From Stagonosporopsis chrysanthemi (taxonomy: Eukaryota; Ascomycota; Dothideomycetes; Pleosporales; Didymellaceae), in contig JAFISE010000007.1 of the NCBI GenBank assembly GCA_022560025.1, positions 62,001 to 126,000 of the forward strand: a stretch of 64,000 bases of DNA, given 5' to 3'. Shown here one piece after another: positions 43,678 through 53,539 of this stretch. Numbering within the stretch: the first letter of the stretch is position 1; every line of letters starts with the position of its first letter. The position numbers were made by a program, and so were the translations under genes. Under the pieces are notes generated by a model. The model did not search any database and was not told the origin of the DNA. It saw nothing but the letters and a program-made list of their open reading frames with translations.

Positions 43678-44996
43678 CCTCAGGTCGAGCAACTAAATGT
43701 ACAGCAGTGCAGTATAGTTGGTAGCCAGTGCGTCTCTTAATAGAGATTTATGCGTAAGCGCACAGGCACTCACACAGTGACATCGCGCGGTGAGGTGAAC
43801 ATGTGGCCACGCGACCATGCAACGTCACATACATGTGAACCATCTTTGGACAGCTTCAGAAGATCACGGGGAAGAAGACTGGACGAGGAGTGTAATGTCG
43901 AGCCATAAATAGGAACTAGACTCACGCTAGCCAGCTTTTCATGGTAAAAGACTGATGTCTGATTTTGAACGGACAGGTAAGAGAGCCACGTGAAGACGCT
44001 TGACTTGAAGAATATCATACAGAGATATCAGAAAATGAGAGACGGCCGTGAAATAGTGGAATCCTCTCACCTTGATGCGATTGCGATGAGCTGCAGGATC
44101 CTCGGGCTTTATCCTGTTTCAACCGCATATCATCTGCGAGACGTAGGCCAAATTCAAGTCTGGCAACTTCTTTTTTCTCGCGTTTTCCCAACCCAGCAAA
44201 TGACTCCGAGCTAGCGAAAGAAAAGCTCCCGTAACTCAAGGTCAGATCACATCTGCACACCATGACCGGCGCAATTGGCCCACGTAAAGGCAGACAGACT
44301 GGTATTTGGTGGGTGATCGGTACAGCCTGCTAGTCAAGTGCTCGTCTTTTGATTACACACATGCTACTTTATCATGATCTCGATGAGAGAATCTCAATCG
44401 TCTACTCACCAAGATTTGATGATGCTATGTAATGTGTCACGCTTTGGTCGTGCGCGCCGGGGCAGACTGGCAAGCATGAGGAAAATGTGAGACAGAACTG
44501 CTGCAAGCTGATTCTCAAGACATGACATCTTAAGAGTGATGCCGATCGTGTCGTGAGATTGAATCTTTGAATCATGATGCGTGACGTTGACGCGTTGAGC
44601 TAGAACGTATTGGCGCTAGTCCGCATCCATCGCGACTTCCTCCAAGACACCCACTTCAGTAAACTACATCCATCTTGATCATAGACTCTGCAGGTCTGGT
44701 AATTGAACTTTGTATCCACAATGAGACTACTCCATGCATTTGAACGTAGTTTCTCAATCACAGTTTCAAATCAATCTCTCGCACCTCAATGTACCGAGGC
44801 TAAACTCCGCATGTCCGTGTATCGATAAGATGACGAGCACGACATCACAGCTCTCAGCTCCTTCTCTTTCTAGCCATACTACTGCACCAGCAGAGAAAAC
44901 GAAAGCTTACTCGAGATCACTATTCGAGCTCCAAGTTCCACAGTCTCCCCTTCAAACGAGCTCTCAGGATCATTGCGTCACTGACAGCTACCCTCA
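43678..44996. promoter_or_regulatory. Divergent intergenic region
   Basis: About 1.3 kb between the divergent starts of family member 3 and the ketopantoate reductase-like gene. An ORF at 44734-45018 overlaps the latter's start and is probably leader. No other gene or repeat is seen. Confidence 0.45.
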
Positions 44997-46019
44997 ATGC
45001 CAACCAACATCCTCATAGTAGGCGCCGGCGCAATCGGCGCCTTCTACGCCTCCCGCCTCGCCCTCGTCCCCGGCCTCTCTGTCTCCGTAATCTGCCGCTC
45101 AAATTACTCCGCCGTGAAAGCCCACGGTTTCCAGATAACCTCCCCGCAGTACGGCGACTACACCTTCACCCCCACCAACACATTCGCCAACCCCAGCGAG
45201 GCCCGCGCCAGCAACGCACAATGGGACTACATCGTCGTCTCCACAAAAGCCCTGCCGGACGTCAGCGACGACTCTGAAATCCTCGAGGGCCTCGTCACAC
45301 CCAACACCGCAATCGTGCTGATCCAGAACGGCCTGGGCGTCGAGGCTCCCTACGCCACGCGGTTCCCTGGGGCAGTGATCTGCAGCGCAGTCACGATCGC
45401 GACATGCGCGCAGCCCGCGCACGGGCAGATCAAGCACAACCGCTGGACGCGCATAAACAGCGGACCGTACCTGCCACACCTGGACACGGGGGCTGCGCGC
45501 GCAAGCGACGCCACAGCCGTCGACAAGAACGGCGCCTTCATCGCGGCGCTGGTATCGGGCGGGATCAAGGACGCGGCCGCCTACAGCCACGCGAAGCTGC
45601 AGCTCGTGCGCTGGCACAAAATCGCAATCAACGCCTCCATGAACCCCTCGTCCGTGCTCACGCTCGGCAGCTCCAACGCCGCCATGTCCGCCGATCTGGA
45701 GCTGCAGATCCACCTCAAGGGCGTCATGGAGGAGATTCTGGCCACGGCGCCCAAGATCCTGGGCCAGCCGATGCCGGAGGAGTTTGCGACGCCGGATGCG
45801 ATTATCAGGAGCACGCAGAGGAATACGAGTGGCAGCAAGCCTAGTATGGCGATGGATTGGGAGCAGGGGAAGAGGATGGAGATTGAGGTTATTCTGGGGA
45901 ATCCGATTCGGATTGCGAGGGAGAGGGGGTTTGAGATGCCGCGGCTGCAGACGCTGTATGCGCTCGTGAGGATGGCGCAGGAGGTCAGGGAGAAGGAGGG
46001 CACGAAAACGAGATTGTAG
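44997..46019 (+). CDS. 2-dehydropantoate 2-reductase (ketopantoate reductase, PanE/ApbA family)
   Basis: Single-exon 340-aa protein; the family reduces ketopantoate with NADPH in pantothenate synthesis, although fungi carry several paralogues with unknown substrates. The N-terminal Rossmann fold shows GAGAIGAFYASRL and VISRS-like strand ends (VSVICRSNY), then VVSTKALPD and the conserved IQNGLG segment. The C-terminal helical domain has the catalytic-lysine motif WHKIAINASMNP (K-x3-N) and a second conserved block, DWEQGKRMEIEVILGNPI. Length matches the family. Codons are more C-ending in the first two thirds than at the 3' end. No targeting signal is seen, so it is probably cytosolic. Confidence 0.93.
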   Translation: MPTNILIVGAGAIGAFYASRLALVPGLSVSVICRSNYSAVKAHGFQITSPQYGDYTFTPTNTFANPSEARASNAQWDYIVVSTKALPDVSDDSEILEGLVTPNTAIVLIQNGLGVEAPYATRFPGAVICSAVTIATCAQPAHGQIKHNRWTRINSGPYLPHLDTGAARASDATAVDKNGAFIAALVSGGIKDAAAYSHAKLQLVRWHKIAINASMNPSSVLTLGSSNAAMSADLELQIHLKGVMEEILATAPKILGQPMPEEFATPDAIIRSTQRNTSGSKPSMAMDWEQGKRMEIEVILGNPIRIARERGFEMPRLQTLYALVRMAQEVREKEGTKTRL

Positions 46020-46178
46020 TTGTGCGCCAGTTGTCTATTTAGCAGGTTCAATCAATGTGAGATTGTGGTTGGCATGGTAATTGTTATGTGTAACGTGATG
46101 CATTCATTCTATGCCAAGTGGGTATCATGTCCGTCTCCGTCTTCCCTCCCCCCATCCCTCCCCGTCCTCACCGCCTCC

Positions 46179-48690
46179 TCAACTAAAATGATCCCCGTGG
46201 TCGACCTCCCCCATCCGATGCCCCGCGACCCTCCCCTGTTTGAGTCTCCACCTCCACCTCCTCTCCTTCTCGTCCTTCTCCCTCTGCTCTCTAGCCCTCT
46301 TCTTCCTCTCATAAACCGCTCTAACCGTCCTCTTTGTCCTCTCGGCGCCCTCGTGAAAATTTGTCCTCGCCAGCTCCACCACGCTGTCAATCTGCTCAGG
46401 GGTGTACACAAAATTCCACGTGCTCATGAAATCGCTACTTCGAGGGTCTACGCCAGGGACTTTAGGATTGGCCAGGAATGGATTGTAGATAACAGTGATG
46501 CCGGAATGTTCATGCATGAGTTCCCAGTCTTCCTCGACTTGCTTGGAGACCGGGGGCTCTGTGGTACTGGTGCGTTCCTCCATGGAACCGACCCAGATAT
46601 TGCAGTAGCCGAGGTCCTTGTGCATGGCTGCGTTGGATGCGTCTTGGGCTTTTGCTTCCTGCACTTTCGCTGTGGCTTGAGCTTCGGTTTTGGCGGCTGC
46701 TTCGTCCAGGTCGTGTTGCAGCTCCTCCATTGATTCATCGGCGGGGGGCCAGCCGGCGCCCACGGGCCAGCCTTTGACGCCACGCTGGCGGGCGTAGCCG
46801 TCAGCGACTTTTAGCCAGTTGTCGGTGCGGACGTCGGCGCTGGCGTCAAAGGCAACGAGAATGTCGACATCGCGGCCGGGGCGGAGAAGCGGGTAAATGG
46901 GCAGGTTGTTGGACATGCCGGCGTCCATGAACTGGAAGTTCTTGTGGGTGAAGATGCTCTCTGGGCAGGAGGGCGGGAGCAGCTCGCGCATGCCGAGGGC
47001 AAAGTTGGGAATGGAGGCGGGGTCGATGGGGTGGACTTTGACGAGGTCTTCGTCGCGTTCGGAGATCATGGCGTCGATGGCTGCGAAGCCTGCAAGACCG
47101 CGGAGAAAGGGACCAACTTCTTTGTAGTAGTGTGATAGAGTTGCACAGAAAGCAGAACCCCAGATTCCCATGAGCATTGGAATGCGCACCTCAGGCAAAG
47201 CCAAGCCGTTCTCGCGCCATACAGTCCGTCCGTTTTCGAATCGACGACCCATGGCCCAGGTCGGAATACCGGCAGAGAGCTCTTCGCACCAGAGCTCGTA
47301 AGGTGTGAACTCGAACCACTGGAACCAGGCTTCCTTCCTGGCCTTCGCCTCAGCGGCTACAGGATCCTTCGTGTCGATCTGCTCGGCGAGTGGTATTTCA
47401 TGGCGTACTGCGGTGTAGATGGGCAGAGGCTGCGAGCCATCGTCGGTGAAGCGTCGCTGTTTCGAGATCTTGAAGTCATACTCGCTGACAGATAACTCGC
47501 CTTTCGGTACGAGCAGGCGTGCGGCTAGGAGTGCGCCATAGATGTCAACGATTCCAAAGTCGGCGTCAGGTACGCCCTTTGCTTTCTCGACGAGCCCAGC
47601 CAAGAGGTATTTGTTGGTTGGTGCACTGACGAGCAGCTCGAGGGCGTCTGGTGGGAAAGCAATGTGCACTCCGAGTCGATTCTTCAGGTGTCGAATGAGC
47701 TTGGCATGGCTGCGCTGAGTGACGTCGGAGTAGTAGAGGGTCTGAAGCCAGCAGCTTCCGCTGACGCCGGCTGTATAGGTGACGCAGTCGAAGAGGCCGT
47801 GCTCCTTGGCAGAGAGGTAAGAAGAAGTGCCGGCAACGAGAGCGCGCAGTCCTCCACCAGAGCCGCACATGGCAATGACCGGAACATCGTCAGGATGAAT
47901 GGTGGCCTCAGGTATGTCGAGGTAGCGTGCGAGCGCGGCCTTGGTGAACTGTGCCCTCTTCTCGCGGAATGCCAGCTCCTCATCGCACAGCTGGTCTGAG
48001 ACGCGCACCGACGCATCCCAGGTGATTTCAGGGTTGGTCTCTGGGTCATTTGCCTCGTACCAAATCTCTTCAGCTAGCGATCCAGGCGCCATGGAGAGCT
48101 CGTTCTGCAGCTTCGTGATGAAGGCTGGCAGCACCTTGACCCAGTGGGGAATGACATAGTCCAGGATAGAGTCGCTGATGTAGGTGACCGACGAAGAGGG
48201 GCTAGAGAAGCTGGCGGTGATGGTCAGCCAGGCCGACTTCACGTTCCCAGCTTTCTCTTCCTCTCCGCTGTATCCCTGGGCGACTCGCGTCTGTGGAGGC
48301 GCCTCCTGCTCTCCAGGCTTGCTTTCGTCCTGATCGTTCTTTTCGGGGGCGGCCTGCTTTGCGGCGGCATTGGAGCTGCTGCGAGTTTGCGGGCGATTCG
48401 AGGAGGGCCTCCAGGACGACCATGCGGATGGCGCATCGAGCTGTATGGGACGAGTGTGGTGGGCTGATATGTAGTAGCCGGTAGCGAGGCTTGCTAGGAG
48501 GATGGGCGGGCCGTATCGAAGGCTGTAGGTAGTGGCGGTTGGTCGAGCGGTGGCACTGCCTTTGGTGTGCAGCCTGAGCTGTCAGTGCATGCTCCTTTTG
48601 AAACGCCATTGCCATGATGGTTGCTCACCCGCGACGCGTTCCCCGCAGCCAGAGCTGGCCGAGGTCGCGCGTGTTCCCAAAGCGCGCCAT
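46179..48690 (-). CDS. Cytosolic-PLA2-type phospholipase/lysophospholipase with mitochondrial-type N-terminus
   Basis: Hydrolyses acyl esters of phospholipids by a Ser-Asp dyad. Exons 48690-48629 and 48573-46179 (minus) give 818 aa; the 55-nt intron restores a frame that is otherwise blocked by a TGA. Exon 1 plus the start of exon 2 encode an Arg-rich, acid-poor presequence (MARFGNTRDLGQLWLRGTRR) and then a hydrophobic segment PPILLASLATGYYI, as in mitochondrial inner-membrane-anchored proteins. The PLA2_B-type catalytic core follows: GSGGGLRALVAG (phosphate-binding Arg, near 255), nucleophile GVSGSCW (near 290) and Asp in FMDAGMSNNLPIYP (near 570). The C-terminus is Arg/Lys-rich. Family call is firm; location is inferred from the N-terminus. 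Confidence 0.92.
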
Positions 48691-49588
48691 AGAGGGGCCA
48701 GCGCGTGTTCCAAAGGAGTGTCGATGGTGTGCAGCGCAGGACTGGCCTGCCAAAAAAGCCCAATTGGCCTCTGGCTATGCGTTCAACATGACGGAGCTGC
48801 GTTGCGCTGCCTGGTCCAGTTTTCGCTCATGCTGGCTGGCGATTCAGGTTTGCGGAGGTCGATCGATGGCTACGTAATTTGCCGATCCGAGCACATGCGG
48901 GAAATGCAGGAACACCCGTGGCGTTTTCAACGCCATCGCCACTCACTTCAACGGCCATCGTGGGATGGTTACGAGAACATGTCTGGAGTCACACAGCTGC
49001 TGCAGGAACAGATCACGTCAACTGCGGTAGTGCGGCTGGACAGGGCTTGACCCGGTGTTGATCGTCCTTCCCCAGTGCCGTCATCCGTAGCGCCGACGAA
49101 CCATTGACCCCGGTCCTGAGCTCCTGTCATAAGCCCCTACCATGCTGACAGCGAGTCCTTTGCTACCTAAAGAAACACCGCTGCAAATCTTGCTTCATCT
49201 CCTTGCCTGCAGGGCTAACATAGTAAATCGGTACTTTCCATGACTAACACAAGCATGATTGTCAAACGCGTGACATTCCTTCTGGGGGAAACTCACGTTC
49301 GATACCAAACTGCTCACTACAGAAGCTGCAGATGATCAAAGACATAGCAAACGGCAGTGAAATATATGTACTAGACGTGGGGTAGAATCCTCTCCTTCAC
49401 CTTGCTGCTGTTATCCGCCTTCACCTCTACTGATCCAGCCGCATAAAATCATCTCGCTTGACCCTCCTTAACCACAACTTACAGACTTCGGGCGGCGCTC
49501 TTCGGCTGTTGTCACCGCGCTTTTGAGTTTTTACCACAGGTTGTATCAGTGTCGGTTCTCTAGCACTCTCCGATCGCATTCGGACACC
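48691..49588. promoter_or_regulatory. Divergent intergenic region, phospholipase / GTPase copy A
   Basis: About 0.9 kb between divergent starts. The ORFs overlapping here have no motif. No repeats are evident. Confidence 0.45.
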
Positions 49589-52274
49589 ATGTCGAAGCGA
49601 CCGTTATTGGGAGCGTCCGACGCCACAAAGCCTCTCAAATGCCTCAACTACCCCGCTTGGAAAGCACTCCATCGCTACGACGCAGATGAGGAGCACAACA
49701 ATCGCAAAGTCTACGATTACAGCGGCGAAGAACTCCCGGATGAGTCTTACTACAATCTGGACCTTGACTTCATCAGGGAGCGCATCTCAATCATATGTGA
49801 CGAACTGGGTCACGCCGCAGCGACAACCACCATCACTGACAAGGAGATTCTGGACCTCCATAGGACCTTGTCGCAAGCCAGATCGATTCCAAAGCCAAAA
49901 CGCATGGTCATAGCGGTGGTCGGAAACCAAGGCGTGGGAAAGAGCTCAACTATCAATTCTCTCCTCAATCGTAACCTTGTTGAAGTAATTGGTGGTAGTG
50001 AGGCATGCACTGCATTCGCGACCATCATCGAATACAAAGAAGGGGCTGACGACGACACCACAGTAAGCGATATCAAGGTCATGTTTCAGTCGCCAGACGA
50101 AATCTGTGATTTCATCGAGGAGCACATCCGGCGCTATGCGGAGTTCGCTTCCAGGTCAAGTTTAGGTGATGACGACGAGTCCGAAGCTGAGGAATCTGAT
50201 AGCTCATTGCAACAGTCGACGCGTGAAGAAACACGTGCCATCTTGAAGGCGGTGCAACAAGGGGCTGATACTGCGGAAGAGTTCTTCAGAATCATGTTTA
50301 ACGCCAACCATGACGAAAGCGCTGATTCTGAACTTCAAAGATGGCTACGGGAGCCAGACCTTGAGGACGGCCGCTTTCAGAAGCATCTGATGCAGCTGGC
50401 CGCGAGCCATCTCGCCCAACTACAAGATCAGGAAGGTGGGTGTCTCGAATATGCCGACATTCCTGACAAAGGTTTGGAGGATGTAAGGAGTTGGGGCAAG
50501 ATGTGGCCACTTGTAAAGTCTGTCACAATATCCACAGGCTCTGTCCTGCTAAGACACGGCTTATGTCTTATGGATCAACCTGGTACAGTCCATCAAAATG
50601 CTGCGAGGTCTATCAACTGACTTTTATAGGCTATGGAGATCTGAATCAGACCCGTACAGCCGTGGTGAACCAGTTTTGACGCACAGCCCAATTCGAGATT
50701 ATCGTCGCCAACAGTGACCGATATTTGACCAAGTCTGATGAGGAACTTTATCTATCTCGTGCAATCCGGCAGCAAGGCGCCGAGAACGTGTTCCTTGTAC
50801 TGAACAAGATTGATGTAGGTCTTGAGCAGTCGGTATCAACACCAAATAGATGCTGACCATCGCACTTTAGTATTGTCTGTCTATGCCAGATCATGAGGCC
50901 ATGCAGAAATTGAAGAAGGGAGACTTCAGAATGGAACCATTCATAACGATCGAAAAGGAGCTATCAGCTACTGCAACACTGGGATTTACGAGTGTTGATG
51001 TCGCGAAATATCGGCAATTCTTGGTCAAGGAGGCTCAGATGGCTTTCTGTCAGCACGAGTGCGACAAAATCGCACAGAAATTGCAGAAGAAGGGCGTCAG
51101 GACTTTCCCGGTTTCCGCAGGCCAGTATCACCAGTGGGTAGATCCAGAACGGCTGCGAAACCCATCATACAAGCCCGATGAGACCGGTATTCCTCGACTG
51201 CGCAAAGCGCTCCTCGCCCTACCAGCAGCGCCTAGCCATAAAGACCTTGTCACTCACACGTTTGAGACCTTTCCCGAAATCGAAGACCAAGTATCTAGGA
51301 TACTGGAAAAGTTCCGAGACGATGCCACTGTGGTTGAGATTCGCCGTCATCTGCTGAGTCTTCAGCCAGAATTTGGCAAACATCTGAGGGTGCTTGCATC
51401 GACGATCCCCCAAGAGCTCGTTCCTGAAGCATGGGACTATGCTGGGAGACAATCGATTGATGATGAAATGAGAACATTGGTTGACTCCTCCTTTCGGAAA
51501 ACTCACTTCCAGACGTTCTCTTTGATGCTGCGAAACAATGGCTTCGCGGTCGGAAGTGCGAAGCATTCTCACAGGAATCTCAACAAAGACTTCCTCGACG
51601 TATACAGGCCCCACCTCAAAGCATGGAAAAACAACACCCTTCCCAAAGTCAAAGACCTTTGTCGCTCACTCGGTGACTTGGTTCAGACTCCCCTCGCAGA
51701 TGTCCAGAAGCTTTTGGATGTCACTCCTGGGGATCCCACACTCAAGAGTAAAGCCAATCAGGAGCTCCGGAAGCTGCATCGACGCATCGAAATAGCACAG
51801 GACCGACTGTTGTCCAGACTGGAAGGGGCAGTTTACAACAACTATCGCCACTTCACGACCGAAGAGGACATCAAGTCTCCCATTGCGTTTTACTTCAAGG
51901 AAGCATACATTCGCATTCAAGCCCTTCGTCAAGGCGAGACTCACCGTGTAGGCATCTATAAACAACAGCGGGCTAAGTTGCTGTACATCGCCAATACCTT
52001 CAACTATGATAGGCTAGCACTCCTCGACCACATTTCCCGCCAAGTCAAGCATCGTCAATGCCAAAAGTGACAAGCCATCAGCGAAGACTTCGTTACCGAT
52101 GTGCTGTTTCGTTTCGAGGCTTTCGCACGCATCATGCAGGACCTGCTCGAGAACGAAGTATACGCATCCGAGGAGCACCGAACAGTTCGCGAGCGGCTAT
52201 CGAAGCAGCTCCCAGAGTTTAGCAGGTCACTCGAGGTAATTCAGGGCATGTTTCCAGGCTCGGAGACGCAATAG
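49589..52274 (+). pseudogene. Dynamin-like large GTPase (nuclear GTPase SLIP-GC-like), copy A, two in-frame TGA codons
   Basis: Exon-like blocks 49589-50582, 50630-50814 and 50871-52274 are separated by good introns of 47 and 56 nt and remain in one frame, but TGA interrupts them at 50677-50679 and 52068-52070. GTPase motifs are intact: P-loop GNQGVGKS (about 112-119), G3 MDQPGYGD across the first intron and G4 LNKID before the second. The first TGA replaces the Arg of FRE-MANFEI in copy B, so CGA to TGA is the simplest change. Coding similarity to copy B continues after both stops up to TAG at 52272-52274. The middle block is 185 nt in both copies, and intron positions are shared. Either a recent pseudogene or a readthrough gene. 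The SLIP-GC/dynamin label is recalled resemblance. Confidence 0.8.
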
Positions 52275-53188
52275 ATTGCCAAGAAAGCTTGTGACAGAAC
52301 TTCTGTGTCTGCAAACTATAATCAACTCGGGGGATCCGGCTTCGTAAAGCTGGAGGGAGAGCCCATCTGAAGCGATTGATTCTTACATCAGCTGATTTTG
52401 GGATCACTTATGGGCAAAGGACGGAACACATCGCAATTTCTTCATGATAAAGGGCCTTGGGATGTTGGGGTCATGCATGTTGCAGGCATGCTATGGAGAC
52501 AGTGGTTGCAATAACTTGGTCCTTGGGGCCTTCTTTCAAGACGCACGCTGGGTAAATGAATGGCGTCCCAGCGAGGACCTGGAGTCATTGCACCTTAATG
52601 TGTTTCACTTCCAGTTACATCACGTGTATAAATCAGAAATCATCATACCAAGTACTACACCTTTTTGACATGTCCTTTCTCTACCTGTCATGCACACCCA
52701 AGAAATACAAATTAGATTACCCGACACATCGCACAACTTGTCACCGTCAAGATATCATTGTTGCAAATCCTGTGTAGCTTTGATATCAGCTCGCAAGTGG
52801 TCCCTATTTGCATCAAGTCAGCCATGCTATTACTCTGTATTTTTCAGAACATGAATCCTGCAAATTTAAACACTTGTTTGCCCTAGATTTTAACGCTGCA
52901 GCGTCTCCAGGATGAGTGTTCCGGCTTCACAAGCCTTGATGTGCTCTTTCACCTGGCCTTGTGCTTTTCCAGACCTACAACGAAAGGACCATTCACCTCC
53001 TACTCGTAGGTGGCGGCTTTCTCTCACCTGACGGCAGAGCTCTGTATCTTTTACGCTAGCTTTCACACGCCTACTTATATCAGCCTCCCACTCTCCAACT
53101 TGACCTCAGACTCCCACGCCTTCAATTGCACCTGGGCCGCCGTACCAAGTTTCATACGTTGCTGTACCGGAACACACTCCTACCAAGA
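52275..53188. other. Intergenic between GTPase copies; P-loop exon of copy B absent
   Basis: About 0.9 kb with no recognisable coding sequence. In copy A the matching upstream segment encodes about 135 aa including the P-loop; I find no equivalent here in any frame, which suggests deletion or replacement. Confidence 0.55.
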
Positions 53189-53539
53189 TGTTCCAGTCTC
53201 AAAGCCGGTGCGAGCGATGATGCCGCTGAATCTGATGTTCGTGTTGAGTACCTCAGTGAAGACGAGATTAGAGAGTGCGCTCAGGAGCAAGCACGTCGAT
53301 ATCGTTCAGCTCATCCTCGTGAGCCGCATGACGAGAAGGACCAGAATACCGAAAGATTCCAGGACTATGGGCTGGAGTATGATGGCAGCGACGATGAAAA
53401 TGATGGCAGCGGCGATGAAAACGATGGCAGCGACGACGACGAGGATGATGTTAAGGTCCCTATGTGCTCGGAGTTCGATAACAGCGTTTCATGACACAGG
53501 GCCATAGGTCCGTCAGTTCTACGAGGTGCCAAAACCGCA
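53189..53539 (+). pseudogene. Remnant 5' part of GTPase copy B, with in-frame TGA
   Basis: The frame here (SDVRVEYLSEDEIRECAQEQ) aligns with copy A (SDIKVMFQSPDEICDFIEEH). It continues in the same frame as the main ORF starting at 53540, but a TGA at 53492-53494 interrupts it. It contains three 21-bp repeats at 53381-53443 encoding Asp/Glu/Gly/Ser. The GTPase P-loop region upstream is gone. Confidence 0.65.
53381..53443. repeat. Three 21-bp tandem repeats (acidic coding repeat)
   Basis: Units begin GATGGCAGCG and encode D-G-S-(D/G)-D-E-N; the third is slightly diverged. The period preserves the frame. Confidence 0.9.

Noticed and set aside
44734..45018. 94-codon ORF before the ketopantoate reductase-like gene
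   Set aside because: It overlaps the reductase start in another frame, is Ser/Thr/Gln-rich and lacks motifs; more likely leader sequence.
50677..52070. Selenocysteine at the in-frame TGA codons
   Set aside because: To my knowledge ascomycetes lack selenocysteine machinery, and the aligned residue in copy B is Arg, not Cys.
52934..53507. Alternative plus-strand ORF (165 codons from 53010) as a new gene
   Set aside because: It overlaps the copy B remnant in a different frame. Its translation is Met/Thr repeat-derived and unlike any family, whereas the other frame aligns with copy A.
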